Below are positions 27,662 to 36,201 of a stretch of DNA of 64,000 nt, in pieces (the first letter of the stretch is position 1; every line of letters starts with the position of its first letter). The position numbers and the translations under genes were made by a program. Below the pieces are notes generated by a model. The model saw nothing but the letters and a program-made list of their open reading frames with translations, searched no databases and had not been told where the DNA came from. Location of the stretch: positions 328,146-392,145 of the forward strand of contig DFLT01000003.1 of assembly GCA_002375465.1 (NCBI GenBank). Reading direction: 5' to 3'. This stretch comes from Alphaproteobacteria bacterium UBA3612. Lineage in GTDB: Bacteria; Pseudomonadota; Alphaproteobacteria; Sphingomonadales; Sphingomonadaceae.

Positions 27662-28906
27662 TCAAGCCGGACGCCGCAGATAAGTCCCCCAGCGCCATAG
27701 CCATTCCAGCGGGCCAAAGCGGAAATAGCGCAGCCAGAGATGACTTGCCGCGATCTGCGCGAGGAGGATCAGAAGGGCGACCCCCCAAAGCTGCGAGAGG
27801 GACAGTCGGGCGTGGAGCCCCAGCCCAAATCCCGGAAACAGGACCCCCTGGCAAATCAAGGTCTGGGAAATATAATTGGTCAGCGCCAGGCGGCCCACAG
27901 GTGCAAAAATGCCGAGCGCACGGCGTCCGGTCCCCCGCCGCCATAGCCACAAAAGCAGACCAAGATGGCCCATGGTCATCGCAACCCGGCCAATCTCGTC
28001 GGAATAGAAGAGGATCGGGTTCGGGTGGGCGAAATTCGCGGCGTAGAGCTGGCCCCATTCTGCAAGGCTGATCGGTATGCCAAAGCCATATCCCGCCACC
28101 AGCATCCAGCGATAGAGGTCCGCATCAGCCTCGCCCGACAAAAGACCGTATTTCATCAGCCCCGCGCCGATCAGCATCATCGCAAGCGCATCGAGGACCA
28201 GCGTGACGAGGCTTTCCGGCTTCATCCAGTCATTGGAAACCCCCAGCTTATAGTGCCAGTTCTCGGCGAAACTGCCGGCGCGCGCCTCCAGCGATCGCTC
28301 CATCTTCGCCGCCGATGGTTTCAGGGAAGCGCGATAATCCGCCCACTCCACGATGCGGGCGTCATCCGCCTGCGCGCCCGCGGCGGCCGCGCCCTCCGCC
28401 AATGCGCGCATATTGGCGACCTCTGCCGTTCCGCCGAGACCCAGACCCGCCAGAAAGACCAGAATGGCAATGCCAGCGCCGACAAGCGGGCGGGCATCCA
28501 CGTCCTTCACGAAGTAGAGAAGCAAACCCGCGATTCCGTAAACGAAGAGAATGTCCCCCGGCCACAGCAACAGCCACGCATGGGCGGCGCCCAACAGGAT
28601 CAGGATCAAAGTTCTGCGGAAATAGCGGCCCGCGCCAGCCCGCGCAGACATGAGAACGAAGCCCGCACCGAACAGCAGCGACAGCAGACCGCGCATCGTC
28701 CCTTCGACAAAGACCATCTGCAGCCACCAGACGGCCTGATCGAGAATGCCCCAACCGCTGAGCCGGGCGTCATATTCGACGCCCGAAACGCTGCCCATGA
28801 CCCAGATATTGATGAACAGGATTCCGCAGATTGCGATACCCCGGATGATGTCCAGCGTCGCGATCCGGTCCGCAGGGGCGGCGAGAGGCCCGCCGGCAAG
28901 GGTCAC
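27662..28906 (-). CDS. DUF418 domain membrane protein
   Basis: 414 residues, about eight to ten hydrophobic spans. The DUF418/YeiB pattern is clear: RIATLDIIRGIAICGILFIN at the N-terminus and, toward the end, VGRLALTNYISQTLICQGVLF followed by PLEWLWRWGTYLRRP. Function of the family is poorly known. The GTG start overlaps the stop of the LOG-type gene by four bases (GTGA), implying translational coupling. Confidence 0.9.
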   Translation of the reverse strand: MTLAGGPLAAPADRIATLDIIRGIAICGILFINIWVMGSVSGVEYDARLSGWGILDQAVWWLQMVFVEGTMRGLLSLLFGAGFVLMSARAGAGRYFRRTLILILLGAAHAWLLLWPGDILFVYGIAGLLLYFVKDVDARPLVGAGIAILVFLAGLGLGGTAEVANMRALAEGAAAAGAQADDARIVEWADYRASLKPSAAKMERSLEARAGSFAENWHYKLGVSNDWMKPESLVTLVLDALAMMLIGAGLMKYGLLSGEADADLYRWMLVAGYGFGIPISLAEWGQLYAANFAHPNPILFYSDEIGRVAMTMGHLGLLLWLWRRGTGRRALGIFAPVGRLALTNYISQTLICQGVLFPGFGLGLHARLSLSQLWGVALLILLAQIAASHLWLRYFRFGPLEWLWRWGTYLRRPA

Positions 28907-29781
28907 ACTTCGGCGCCCTCTTCAATGTCGTAAAAGTCGGCGACGATCCGCCATCCCTCCTCAGCCGTTTCGACATAATGGAACAGGTCGAGGTCACCCG
29001 GCGATATGGTCCCTTCGTCCACCAAAGCTTCGAAATCGATGATCCGATCCCAGAAGGCACGGCAAAACAGCAGCACAGGCATGCGCTTGATCTTGCCGGT
29101 CTGGATCAGGGTCAGCGTCTCGAACAGTTCGTCCAGAGTGCCGAAACCGCCCGGAAATGCCGCCACGGCGCGCGCGCGGATCAGGAAATGCATCTTTCGG
29201 ATCGCGAAATAGTGAAACAGGAAACTGAGTTCCGGCGTCACATAGGCGTTCGGCGCCTGCTCGAACGGCAAAACGATATTGAGGGCAACCGAATCGGCGC
29301 CGACATCATGTGCGCCGCGATTCGCAGCCTCCATGATCGACGGTCCGCCGCCCGATACGACGACGAAATTCCGCTTTCCATCGTCTGTCTGCGGCAGGGA
29401 GGAAACGATCTGCGCGAGCCGGCGCGCCTCATCATAAAAGCGCGCCTTTTCGGCCAGCTTTTCGGCCTTTCGCCGCTCTTCCTCGTTGGTCGCGGCGGCC
29501 AGGCGCGCTTCGGCGGCGGCGGGTTCCGGGATGCGGGCGGACCCGTAGATCACGAAAGTCGATTCGATGCCGCGCTCCTGCTGGACCAGTTCCGGTTTCA
29601 GCAGTTCGAGCTGCAGCCGCACCGAACGCAAATCCTCGCGCTTCAGGAAATCGAGATCCTGATAGGCGAGGCGGTAGGCGGGATGCTCGGTGGGACCGTG
29701 CGCCGCGCGCTCTGCATCTTCGGCACTGGTGGGGAACAGGCGGTCGTGAAGCTTCTCTTCTTTTGTCATGCGCCCGCGCAT
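28903..29781 (-). CDS. TIGR00730/LOG family Rossmann-fold protein
   Basis: 292 residues. Contains the LOG signature PGGFGTLDELFETLTLIQTG, with SGGGPSIMEAANRGA for nucleotide binding. LOG proteins hydrolyse nucleoside 5'-monophosphates, in plants releasing cytokinin; bacterial versions may act as nucleotide phosphoribohydrolases. The N-terminal 100 residues are an extra helical, charged region with EERRKAEKLAEKARFYDEAR, as in the longer subgroup. Start chosen at ATG 29781, 13 bases after the extensin-like stop; ATG 29769 is an alternative. Confidence 0.88.
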   Translation of the reverse strand: MRGRMTKEEKLHDRLFPTSAEDAERAAHGPTEHPAYRLAYQDLDFLKREDLRSVRLQLELLKPELVQQERGIESTFVIYGSARIPEPAAAEARLAAATNEEERRKAEKLAEKARFYDEARRLAQIVSSLPQTDDGKRNFVVVSGGGPSIMEAANRGAHDVGADSVALNIVLPFEQAPNAYVTPELSFLFHYFAIRKMHFLIRARAVAAFPGGFGTLDELFETLTLIQTGKIKRMPVLLFCRAFWDRIIDFEALVDEGTISPGDLDLFHYVETAEEGWRIVADFYDIEEGAEV

Positions 29782-29794
29782 AGCGCCCCCGCCC

Positions 29795-30460
29795 CTATCG
29801 GCAATAGGGGCCACGGCCCATGTCCATATGGATATGATCCTGGTGAAAGCGGTCGCCGTCCGGGCCGATGACGATCTGAAACGTCTGGCAGGCGGCGCGA
29901 TGCACATCCTTCAGAAAGGCGGTGGAAGCGCCCCCGGCGCGCCATCCCGTTTCAACGCCAATCGTCCGGCCATCAGCGAGTTCGAAGGCGGCGATATCAA
30001 CCGCATTGGCATAGGAATGTTCGCTCAGCCTGGCGCCGGGGCGGCTGTTGACGCTGCGGCAGGAATAGGTGCCATAGCTGGTAATGCGCACGACCTGTTG
30101 ACCGAAATGCCGCTGCGCCGCAGGCTGCAGGCCCTCCTCGATCCAGCGGTAGAGCGCTCCGGCCACCGGGCAGGACATGGCGGTAATGCCGGCTATGGGG
30201 ACGCCCACCTGCAGCAGCTGAACACCATCGTCGAAGCCGCACCCCTCTGTCGTGCGGCGTGGCGCCAGGGGGCGATATTGAAGGCCGGGCATACGGTCGA
30301 GCGAGGCATAGCATTGTGCTGCCGGTCCCGAAGCGGGCGTCTGAATGGGGGCAGGGCCCGCCGACGGCGGACGCGTCACCACGGGTCTGTCTGGTGCGCA
30401 GGCCGTCAGGGCAGCGCACAGCAGCAATGCCAAATGGAGAGGCCGTAGAAACGATGTCAT
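29795..30460 (-). CDS. extensin-like family lipoprotein
   Basis: 221 residues. LHLALLLCAALTAC is a lipoprotein signal with the lipobox ending at Cys. The C-terminal extensin-like domain holds SEHSYANAVDIAAFEL and DRFHQDHIHMDMGRGPYC. The S-x-H...D and H-x-D-H-x-H pattern resembles the M15/LAS peptidoglycan peptidases, so a wall-peptide hydrolase or binding role is plausible (inference). ATG 30460 is used because it gives a canonical lipoprotein signal; an in-frame TTG at 30508 would prepend 16 residues. First gene of a minus-strand run with LOG and DUF418. Confidence 0.85.
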   Translation of the reverse strand: MTSFLRPLHLALLLCAALTACAPDRPVVTRPPSAGPAPIQTPASGPAAQCYASLDRMPGLQYRPLAPRRTTEGCGFDDGVQLLQVGVPIAGITAMSCPVAGALYRWIEEGLQPAAQRHFGQQVVRITSYGTYSCRSVNSRPGARLSEHSYANAVDIAAFELADGRTIGVETGWRAGGASTAFLKDVHRAACQTFQIVIGPDGDRFHQDHIHMDMGRGPYCR

Positions 30461-30617
30461 TAGGGCGAGTATGACCGAAATTTGACGACCAACCGGTATC
30501 CGTAGCAAAGATTGAACCCTTTCCCAGAGGCACGGTACAAAACGCAGCCAAGTGCCATCGTCCTGCCATCCGGTCAGGACATTGCTGCTTGCAGACAGGC
30601 AGGACCGTCAAGAATCA

Positions 30618-31745
30618 ATGCCCAAGCGTATTAAGGTCGGTTTTCTATATATTGGCGGGCGTCATCAGGTGGCGCACAGCGCACCCGTCGCGGCGGAGCT
30701 GGCACTGCGCGGGCGTGTCGAGGTACGCGCATTCGCCGCCACGCAGGCCGAGGTCGATTGCTTTGATGCCATCGCGCGCCAGTGCGGTTGTCCGGATCTG
30801 GTCGCGACCCGGTTCAGGCGCCCGCCCCTGATATCTTCGCTGATCGCCGGTTTTCCAGCGGTTTCAGCGCTGAAGGTGCCCATCGTCGTTGCAAACCTGC
30901 CGCACCTGGCCCGCTGTAATGCGCTGGTGACGACGGAACGCACATCATCCTTTTTGGGTCGTATACCGGGCTGGCCACCGCAGATGGTTCATATTCCCCA
31001 CGGGGCGGGCGATCGCGCGGTGGGATTTGAACCCCGCCTGTCCCGATTCGATCATGTGATCACCGCAGGCAGCAAGGACCGCAGCCGGATCATATCGTCG
31101 GGCCTGCAGCCCGCCGAGCGGGTCACCGCCGCCGGCGCCGTGAAGCTGGGCCATATTCTGGGAAACACGCCGACGCCCACGCTGGGCCTAGATATAAGCC
31201 GTCGGACGATCCTCTATAATCCGCATTTTTCCAAGAAGCTGGGGTCATGGCCGAATGCCGAACGGGTGTGGCACGCCCTGGCCACGCGGCCCGATTGGAA
31301 CCTGATCATCGCGCCCCACATTCGGCTGGCCGACCGACTGTCGCCGGAGGAGAAGTCGCGATGGGAGAAACGCGCCGTACCGGGGCGAATCATCGTCGAT
31401 TTCGGCAGCGAGAGAAGCGTAGACATGAGCTATACGCGGGCGGCGGATCTTTATCTGGGTGACGTTAGCAGCCAGGTATATGAATTCATCGCAGAGCCAC
31501 GACCCTGCGTCTTTCTGAACGACGGGGCGGCGATATGGCAGGATAATCACGACTATCTGCACTGGACGCTGGGCGAAGTCATCACGCGCGACGACGATTT
31601 GTCTCAAGCGATCAACGCCGCCTTTCTGAACCACGGTGCCTTCGCATCGCGGCAGGAAGCAGCGGTCAAGGCTGCCCTGGGCGATGTAGAGAATGCCGCG
31701 GCACTGGCGGCCGACAAGATCGAGCAGCTTTGCCTAGAGCGATAG
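30618..31745 (+). CDS. CDP-glycerol glycerophosphotransferase-like protein
   Basis: 375 residues. The C-terminal half resembles GT-B-fold glycerophosphotransferases and related glycosyltransferases: TILYNPHFSKKLGSW, NLIIAPHIRLA and the donor-site-like YTRAADLYLGDVSSQVYEFI, then a helical C-terminus. No membrane span. Exact donor and acceptor are unknown; a role in modifying a surface glycan or lipid is an inference. ATG 30618 is the start that begins the conserved PKRIKVGFLYIGGRHQVAHS stretch. It precedes the serC promoter region by about 30 bases. Confidence 0.7.
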   Translation: MPKRIKVGFLYIGGRHQVAHSAPVAAELALRGRVEVRAFAATQAEVDCFDAIARQCGCPDLVATRFRRPPLISSLIAGFPAVSALKVPIVVANLPHLARCNALVTTERTSSFLGRIPGWPPQMVHIPHGAGDRAVGFEPRLSRFDHVITAGSKDRSRIISSGLQPAERVTAAGAVKLGHILGNTPTPTLGLDISRRTILYNPHFSKKLGSWPNAERVWHALATRPDWNLIIAPHIRLADRLSPEEKSRWEKRAVPGRIIVDFGSERSVDMSYTRAADLYLGDVSSQVYEFIAEPRPCVFLNDGAAIWQDNHDYLHWTLGEVITRDDDLSQAINAAFLNHGAFASRQEAAVKAALGDVENAAALAADKIEQLCLER

Positions 31746-31778
31746 CGCGGCCGACGCCCCGCCGCGCCAAATGACCGT

Positions 31779-31806
31779 TTGACATGCGACGCGAGGCCAA
31801 TAGGTA
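31779..31806 (+). promoter_or_regulatory. sigma-70-type promoter for serC-serA
   Basis: TTGACA at 31779-31784, 16-base spacer, TAGGTA at 31801-31806 as a weak -10. Predicted start of transcription is about 31812, so the leader is roughly 55 bases and consists almost entirely of two hairpins. Confidence 0.5.
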
Positions 31807-31807
31807 C

Positions 31808-31863
31808 GGCGGCGGGCCACGCGGTCCCAACGCCGCGCGCGCTCTCTGTGAGGAGAGACTTAA
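31808..31863 (+). ncRNA. structured 5' leader of serC (candidate serC RNA element)
   Basis: First hairpin: GCGGCG (31809-31814) with CGCCGC (31831-31836), with further inner pairs (GGGCC with GG-CCC around an ACGC loop). Second hairpin: TCTCT (31843-31847) with AGAGA (31854-31858), its loop GTGAGG containing part of the ribosome site GAGGAGA. Alphaproteobacterial serC genes are known to carry a small conserved leader called the serC motif; position, size and sequestered Shine-Dalgarno fit, but I cannot align it to the published consensus. Confidence 0.45.
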
Positions 31864-33021
31864 ATGTCAAATGTACCAACGCTCAAACCCGAGCGTCCTT
31901 TCTTTTCGTCCGGACCGACCGCGAAGTTTCCTGGCTGGTCGCTCGATAAGCTGAAAACCGAAGCCCTTGGACGGTCGCATCGTTCCGCCGTCGGCAAGGC
32001 ACGCCTGAAATACGCCATCGACCTTAGCCGCGAATTGCTGGGCATCCCCGACGATTATCTGATTGGCATAATGCCAGGGTCCGACACGGGCGCGCTGGAA
32101 TGCGCCATGTGGACGATGCTGGGCGCCGGTCCCGCGACGGTGGCGGCATGGGAAAGCTTCGGCAATGTGTGGATTCAGGACGCCGTCAAGCAACTGAAGC
32201 TGAAAGAGCTGACCACGCTTGACGCGGACTATGGCGAAATCCCCGACCTCGCCTCCATTCCGCAGGATAATGACGTCGTCTTTACCTGGAACGGTACCAC
32301 GTCCGGCGCGCGCATTGCGAATACCGACTGGCTGGAGCCGGGCCGCAAGGGTCTGGCGATCAACGACGCCACCAGCGCGCTGTTTGCGCAGCCCATGGAC
32401 TGGCCAAAGCTGGATGCGACCACCTATAGCTGGCAGAAGGTCATGGGATCGGAAGCCGCGCATGGCATGCTGATCCTCAGCCCGAAAGCCGTGGAGCGGA
32501 TCGAGAGCTACGATCCGGCATGGCCGCTGCCCAAGCTGTTCCGCATCAAGAAGGGCGACAAGCTGAACCGCGCCATTTTCGAGGGCGCGACGATCAACAC
32601 GCCGTCCCTGCTGGCAACCGAAGACTATATCGCATCCCTGGAATGGGCAAAGTCGATTGGCGGCCTGAAGGCGCTGTTCGCACGCGCGGATGCCAATGCA
32701 AAGATCGTCACCGACTGGATCGAGGCGACCCCCTGGCTGCGCAACATGGTTTCCGACCCGGCGCAGCGCACGAATACCGGCGTTTGCATGGTATTCCAGG
32801 GCGATTGGTACGAGGGGCTGGACGCAGACGCGCAGGCCGCCGTGCCAAAGAAAATCGCCAAGATGCTGGAAGAACGCGACGTTGCGTACGACTTCAACGG
32901 CTATCGTGACGCGCCCCCTTCCCTGCGCATCTGGTGCGGCTCCACGGTCGAGGAGGAAGATTTGCGTCGCCTCCTGCCCTGGATCGAATGGGCCTATGAA
33001 GAGGTGAAAGCCGGACGCTGA
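31864..33021 (+). CDS. serC: phosphoserine aminotransferase
   Basis: 385 residues. Alphaproteobacterial-type SerC beginning KPERPFFSSGPTAKFPGW. The PLP lysine is K192 in SWQKVMGSEAAHG, and the phosphate/PLP contacts IMPGSDTGALECAMW are present. It converts 3-phosphohydroxypyruvate and glutamate to phosphoserine, using the product of serA downstream. Expression probably depends on the promoter and hairpin leader at 31779-31863. Full length. Confidence 0.97.
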   Translation: MSNVPTLKPERPFFSSGPTAKFPGWSLDKLKTEALGRSHRSAVGKARLKYAIDLSRELLGIPDDYLIGIMPGSDTGALECAMWTMLGAGPATVAAWESFGNVWIQDAVKQLKLKELTTLDADYGEIPDLASIPQDNDVVFTWNGTTSGARIANTDWLEPGRKGLAINDATSALFAQPMDWPKLDATTYSWQKVMGSEAAHGMLILSPKAVERIESYDPAWPLPKLFRIKKGDKLNRAIFEGATINTPSLLATEDYIASLEWAKSIGGLKALFARADANAKIVTDWIEATPWLRNMVSDPAQRTNTGVCMVFQGDWYEGLDADAQAAVPKKIAKMLEERDVAYDFNGYRDAPPSLRIWCGSTVEEEDLRRLLPWIEWAYEEVKAGR

Positions 33022-33167
33022 CGTCAGGCCCCTTCCCCATTTGGGGAGGGGGCGCGAACGCAGCGATGGCTGCCCCCGCCCGTTTGCGGCGGCCACCCCT
33101 CTTATGATTGCAAAATTTGCGCCTTTCCCCGCACAAGGGGGAGGATACTCCCTTAAGGAGATTTCCC
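33022..33167. repeat. palindromic intergenic repeat between serC and serA
   Basis: The spacer holds CCCCTTCCCC (33029-33038) facing GGGGAGGGGG (33043-33052), a GC-rich middle with GGGGGC...GCCCCC, and a second arm TTCCCC (33125-33130) facing GGGGGA (33137-33142). This layout resembles the REP-like palindromic units dispersed between genes in many alphaproteobacteria. It separates two co-directional biosynthetic genes and could attenuate or stabilise the message. Only one copy is in the window. Confidence 0.5.
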
Positions 33168-34745
33168 ATGCCTAAAGTTCTGATTTCCGACAAAATGTCA
33201 CCCAAAGCCGCCGAAATCTTCCGCGATCGCGGGATCGAGGTGGACGAGAAACCCGGCCTTTCCAAGGACGAGTTGATCGCGATTATCGGCGACTATGACG
33301 GCCTCGCCGTTCGGTCGGCAACGAAGCCGGACGCCGACATCATGGACGCCGCCCCGAACCTGAAAGTGATCGGTCGCGCCGGCATCGGTACCGACAATAT
33401 CGACAAGGATGCCGCCTCTGCACGCGGTATCGTCGTCATGAACACGCCGTTCGGCAATTCGATCACGACCGCCGAACATGCCATCGCCATGATGTTCGCG
33501 CTGGCCCGCCAACTGCCGGAAGCAGACGTGTCGACCCAAGCCGGCAAGTGGGAAAAGAACCGCTTCATGGGCGTTGAGGTCACCGGCAAGGTGCTGGGTC
33601 TGATCGGTGCGGGAAATATCGGGTCCATCGTCGCCGATCGCGCGCTGGGGCTGAAGATGAAGGTTGTTGCCTTCGACCCCTTCCTGACGGAGGACCGGGC
33701 GCGCGATATCGGTGTCGAGAAGGTTGACCTCGACACCCTGTTGAAACGCGCCGATTTCATCACCCTTCATACGCCGCTGACGGATCAGACCCGCAATATT
33801 CTGAGCAAGGAAAATCTTGCAAAGACGAAGAAAGGCGTGCGGATCGTTAATTGCGCGCGCGGCGGCCTGATCGACGAAGCGGCGTTGAAGGAAATGCTGG
33901 AATCCGGCCATGTCGCCGGTGCCGCACTGGACGTGTTCGTCGAAGAGCCGGCAAAGTCGAACCCCCTGTTCGGAACGCCGAATTTCATGGCGACGCCGCA
34001 CCTGGGCGCCTCGACCGATGAGGCGCAGGTGAACGTCGCCATTCAGGTGGCCGAGCAGATGTCGGACTATTTGCTAACCGGTGCGGTGACGAATGCGCTC
34101 AACACGCCGTCCGTCAGCGCCGAGGAGGCGCCGCGCCTGAAGCCCTATATGGCGCTGGCGACAAAGCTGGGCTTGCTGGCAGGCCAGTTGATGACGGAAG
34201 GCGTCCGTCGTGTCTCCATCGAGGCCGAGGGCGCGCTGGCCGAACTGAACATGAAGCCCATCTCGGCTGCAGTCCTGGCGGGCCTGTTGCGCCCGATTTC
34301 GGAATCGGTGAACATGGTCAACGCACCCTTCATGGCACGCGAACGCGATATCGACGTCGCCGAGGTGCGCCATGACAAGGAAGGCGATTATTCCAGCCTG
34401 CTACGCCTGACAGTAGAGACGGCCGATGGCACGCGTTCGGTCGCCGGCACCCTGTTCGGGGACAATGCACCGCGTCTGGTGGAACTGTTCGGTATCCGCA
34501 TGGAAGCAGAGCTGGAAGGCGCGATGCTGTTCATCGAGAATGAGGACAAGCCAGGCTTCATCGGCTCGGTCGGTTCCGCACTCGGCGAGGCCGGCGTCAA
34601 TATCGGCACCTTCAACCTCGGCCGGCGCGTTGGCGGCAACGATGCCGTCATGCTCGTCGCCATCGACGAGCCGGTCAGCGAGCCGCTGCTGTGGAAAATA
34701 TGCAATCTTGACGGCGTCAAGAATGTGAAGTCGCTAAACTTCTAA
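33168..34745 (+). CDS. serA: D-3-phosphoglycerate dehydrogenase
   Basis: 525 residues from ATG 33168 (AAGGAG seven bases upstream). Substrate and NAD domains: GRAGIGTDNIDKDAA, GLIGAGNIGSIVADRALG, and the catalytic histidine in MATPHLGASTDEAQ. A C-terminal ASB domain and an ACT domain (about 450-525, ENEDKPGFIGSVGSALGE) follow, the long type-1 form in which serine can bind the ACT domain and inhibit. First step of serine synthesis from 3-phosphoglycerate, paired with serC. Confidence 0.97.
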   Translation: MPKVLISDKMSPKAAEIFRDRGIEVDEKPGLSKDELIAIIGDYDGLAVRSATKPDADIMDAAPNLKVIGRAGIGTDNIDKDAASARGIVVMNTPFGNSITTAEHAIAMMFALARQLPEADVSTQAGKWEKNRFMGVEVTGKVLGLIGAGNIGSIVADRALGLKMKVVAFDPFLTEDRARDIGVEKVDLDTLLKRADFITLHTPLTDQTRNILSKENLAKTKKGVRIVNCARGGLIDEAALKEMLESGHVAGAALDVFVEEPAKSNPLFGTPNFMATPHLGASTDEAQVNVAIQVAEQMSDYLLTGAVTNALNTPSVSAEEAPRLKPYMALATKLGLLAGQLMTEGVRRVSIEAEGALAELNMKPISAAVLAGLLRPISESVNMVNAPFMARERDIDVAEVRHDKEGDYSSLLRLTVETADGTRSVAGTLFGDNAPRLVELFGIRMEAELEGAMLFIENEDKPGFIGSVGSALGEAGVNIGTFNLGRRVGGNDAVMLVAIDEPVSEPLLWKICNLDGVKNVKSLNF

Positions 34746-34760
34746 TCAGATATGGTAAAG

Positions 34761-34788
34761 CCGGGCGTCCGATTTGTCGGACGCCCGG
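34761..34788. terminator. perfect hairpin between convergent serA and 2OG-dioxygenase genes
   Basis: CCGGGCGTCCGA, loop TTTG, TCGGACGCCCGG: a perfect 12-bp stem starting 16 bases after the serA stop and lying 16 bases from the stop of the opposite gene. No T tract follows on either side, so it may act as a barrier or 3'-end stabiliser rather than a classical terminator. Confidence 0.6.
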
Positions 34789-34803
34789 AGACCCCTTCAC
34801 CGC

Positions 34804-35433
34804 TCATTGCGGATGTGCCCACGGGCGTTCGCAGAACCATTTGGTGATGATATATTTGAACCCCGCGCGCACCGGCATGCCGTGATGCAGGGTAGCCGGA
34901 TTGGGCGAACCGTCCGGCTTCAGATTGTTCCAGGCCAGCAGCGTGCCGCGCTCAGGCTGTATCGATTTACGAATGACCTTGAAACGGGTCGCCCCGCCGG
35001 CGCCGGGTTCGTTCAGATAGATCATCGCCGTCCAGGTCCGCTGGCCCGGGATCTTGCGGATCGTCTTGATCGCGTCTCCGTTCGCTTCGAAATAGTCCGT
35101 GTGGCCCTTGAATTCCTGACCGATGGCATAGCGCTGCCCCTGCATCGGTTCGCCGAGTGCTGGGTCGAGATCCAAGAGTGCGGAAATCCGCTGATCGATC
35201 CTGGCAATCAGCGGATCGCCGCGGTCGAAATGGCACGTTTCACTGGTGCGGAAGCTGCGATCATTATTGTAATCGTCGGCAATTGTTGATGGCTGGCGAT
35301 TGGCATCGATCCGTTCGATCACGCCCTCGCATTCCTCGGCTGTCATGAAATCTCGCAGGCGAAAGAGATCGAGTTTTGGAGACGGCACACGCTGCACCTT
35401 CTCCGTCAGCTTCAAACGTTCCGCGACCGACAT
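34804..35433 (-). CDS. prolyl 4-hydroxylase-like 2-oxoglutarate/Fe(II) oxygenase
   Basis: 209 residues. The double-stranded beta-helix iron site is H111-x-D113 (GHTDYF) with a distal histidine in TLHHGMPV (183/184) and the 2-oxoglutarate-binding lysine K193 (GFKYIITKWF). The segment FRTSETCHF near 61-69 is typical of prolyl-4-hydroxylase alpha-subunit-like proteins. Bacterial members hydroxylate proline in proteins such as EF-Tu or peptides; the target here is unknown. Third gene on the minus strand after the TauE/TIGR02186 pair (12-base gap). Confidence 0.9.
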   Translation of the reverse strand: MSVAERLKLTEKVQRVPSPKLDLFRLRDFMTAEECEGVIERIDANRQPSTIADDYNNDRSFRTSETCHFDRGDPLIARIDQRISALLDLDPALGEPMQGQRYAIGQEFKGHTDYFEANGDAIKTIRKIPGQRTWTAMIYLNEPGAGGATRFKVIRKSIQPERGTLLAWNNLKPDGSPNPATLHHGMPVRAGFKYIITKWFCERPWAHPQ

Positions 35434-35445
35434 TCCCGCTTTTCC

Positions 35446-36201
35446 CTATCTACGCACCAAGAGACCCGCGCCCCATCCAAGAAGAAGCGCCAGCGCCACC
35501 GCCAATATACCGTAACTGAGGCTTTCCTCTTGAGCGGCCGAATAAACCGCCCGCTCGAAACCGGATTTGTCGACATCGATGGTGCGCGTCGTGGAGGACA
35601 GGACGTCACCATCCTCTATCAAATGTATTTCAACCGTATAGGTGCCGACCGGCACTTGGCTCGGCAGGTCGATGCGGGCGCGGTAGAGTACATTTTCAAC
35701 CAGATCGACGCCCGTGGGGTCCGAGCCGTAAAGCGCCTCGTCCTGCCATGTGGCGAGGAAGCCATCCTCGAACCCCGCCACCATCGCCGCGTCCGCGCCG
35801 CCAGTGGGTGATAGCTGTAAATATTGCGGACTGAGTTCGAAGATGGCGGCGGTCCGCTCGTCCACCATATCGGCGATGGGGCGGGTGGACGCGGCGCGAA
35901 AGAATGTTGGCGCAGTCTCGAAGCGAACGGAATCCGTATTCAGCCACAGGCCGAGAACCCGCTCCTTGCGCCTGACGGTGATTGCCTCTGGCGGGCCGCG
36001 CACCACGATGGCGATATCGGGGCGCTCGTCGGGCGTGCGCCCGTCCGGATATTGTATCGCGCCGAATACAAGCAGCTCAGCACCCGCGAAGGAATAGATG
36101 ATGTCGATCCGGCTTTGCGACAGATCCGCGATCAAACGGGGCGGGGTTTGCGCCGCGGCGGGCACAGCCAGCCACGTCAACAGCGCCAGCAGCCACCTCA
36201 T
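35446..36201 (-). CDS. TIGR02186 family transmembrane protein
   Basis: 251 residues. Cleavable signal (RWLLALLTWLAVPAAAQ), a periplasmic domain of about 200 residues starting PPRLIADLSQSRIDIIYSFA, and one C-terminal membrane span, LSYGILAVALALLLGWGAGLL. This alphaproteobacterial family has no assigned reaction but regularly sits beside a TauE/SafE exporter, as here, where the ATG overlaps the exporter's stop (ATGA). It may be an accessory subunit of that exporter (inference from conserved pairing). Confidence 0.85.
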   Translation of the reverse strand: MRWLLALLTWLAVPAAAQTPPRLIADLSQSRIDIIYSFAGAELLVFGAIQYPDGRTPDERPDIAIVVRGPPEAITVRRKERVLGLWLNTDSVRFETAPTFFRAASTRPIADMVDERTAAIFELSPQYLQLSPTGGADAAMVAGFEDGFLATWQDEALYGSDPTGVDLVENVLYRARIDLPSQVPVGTYTVEIHLIEDGDVLSSTTRTIDVDKSGFERAVYSAAQEESLSYGILAVALALLLGWGAGLLVRR

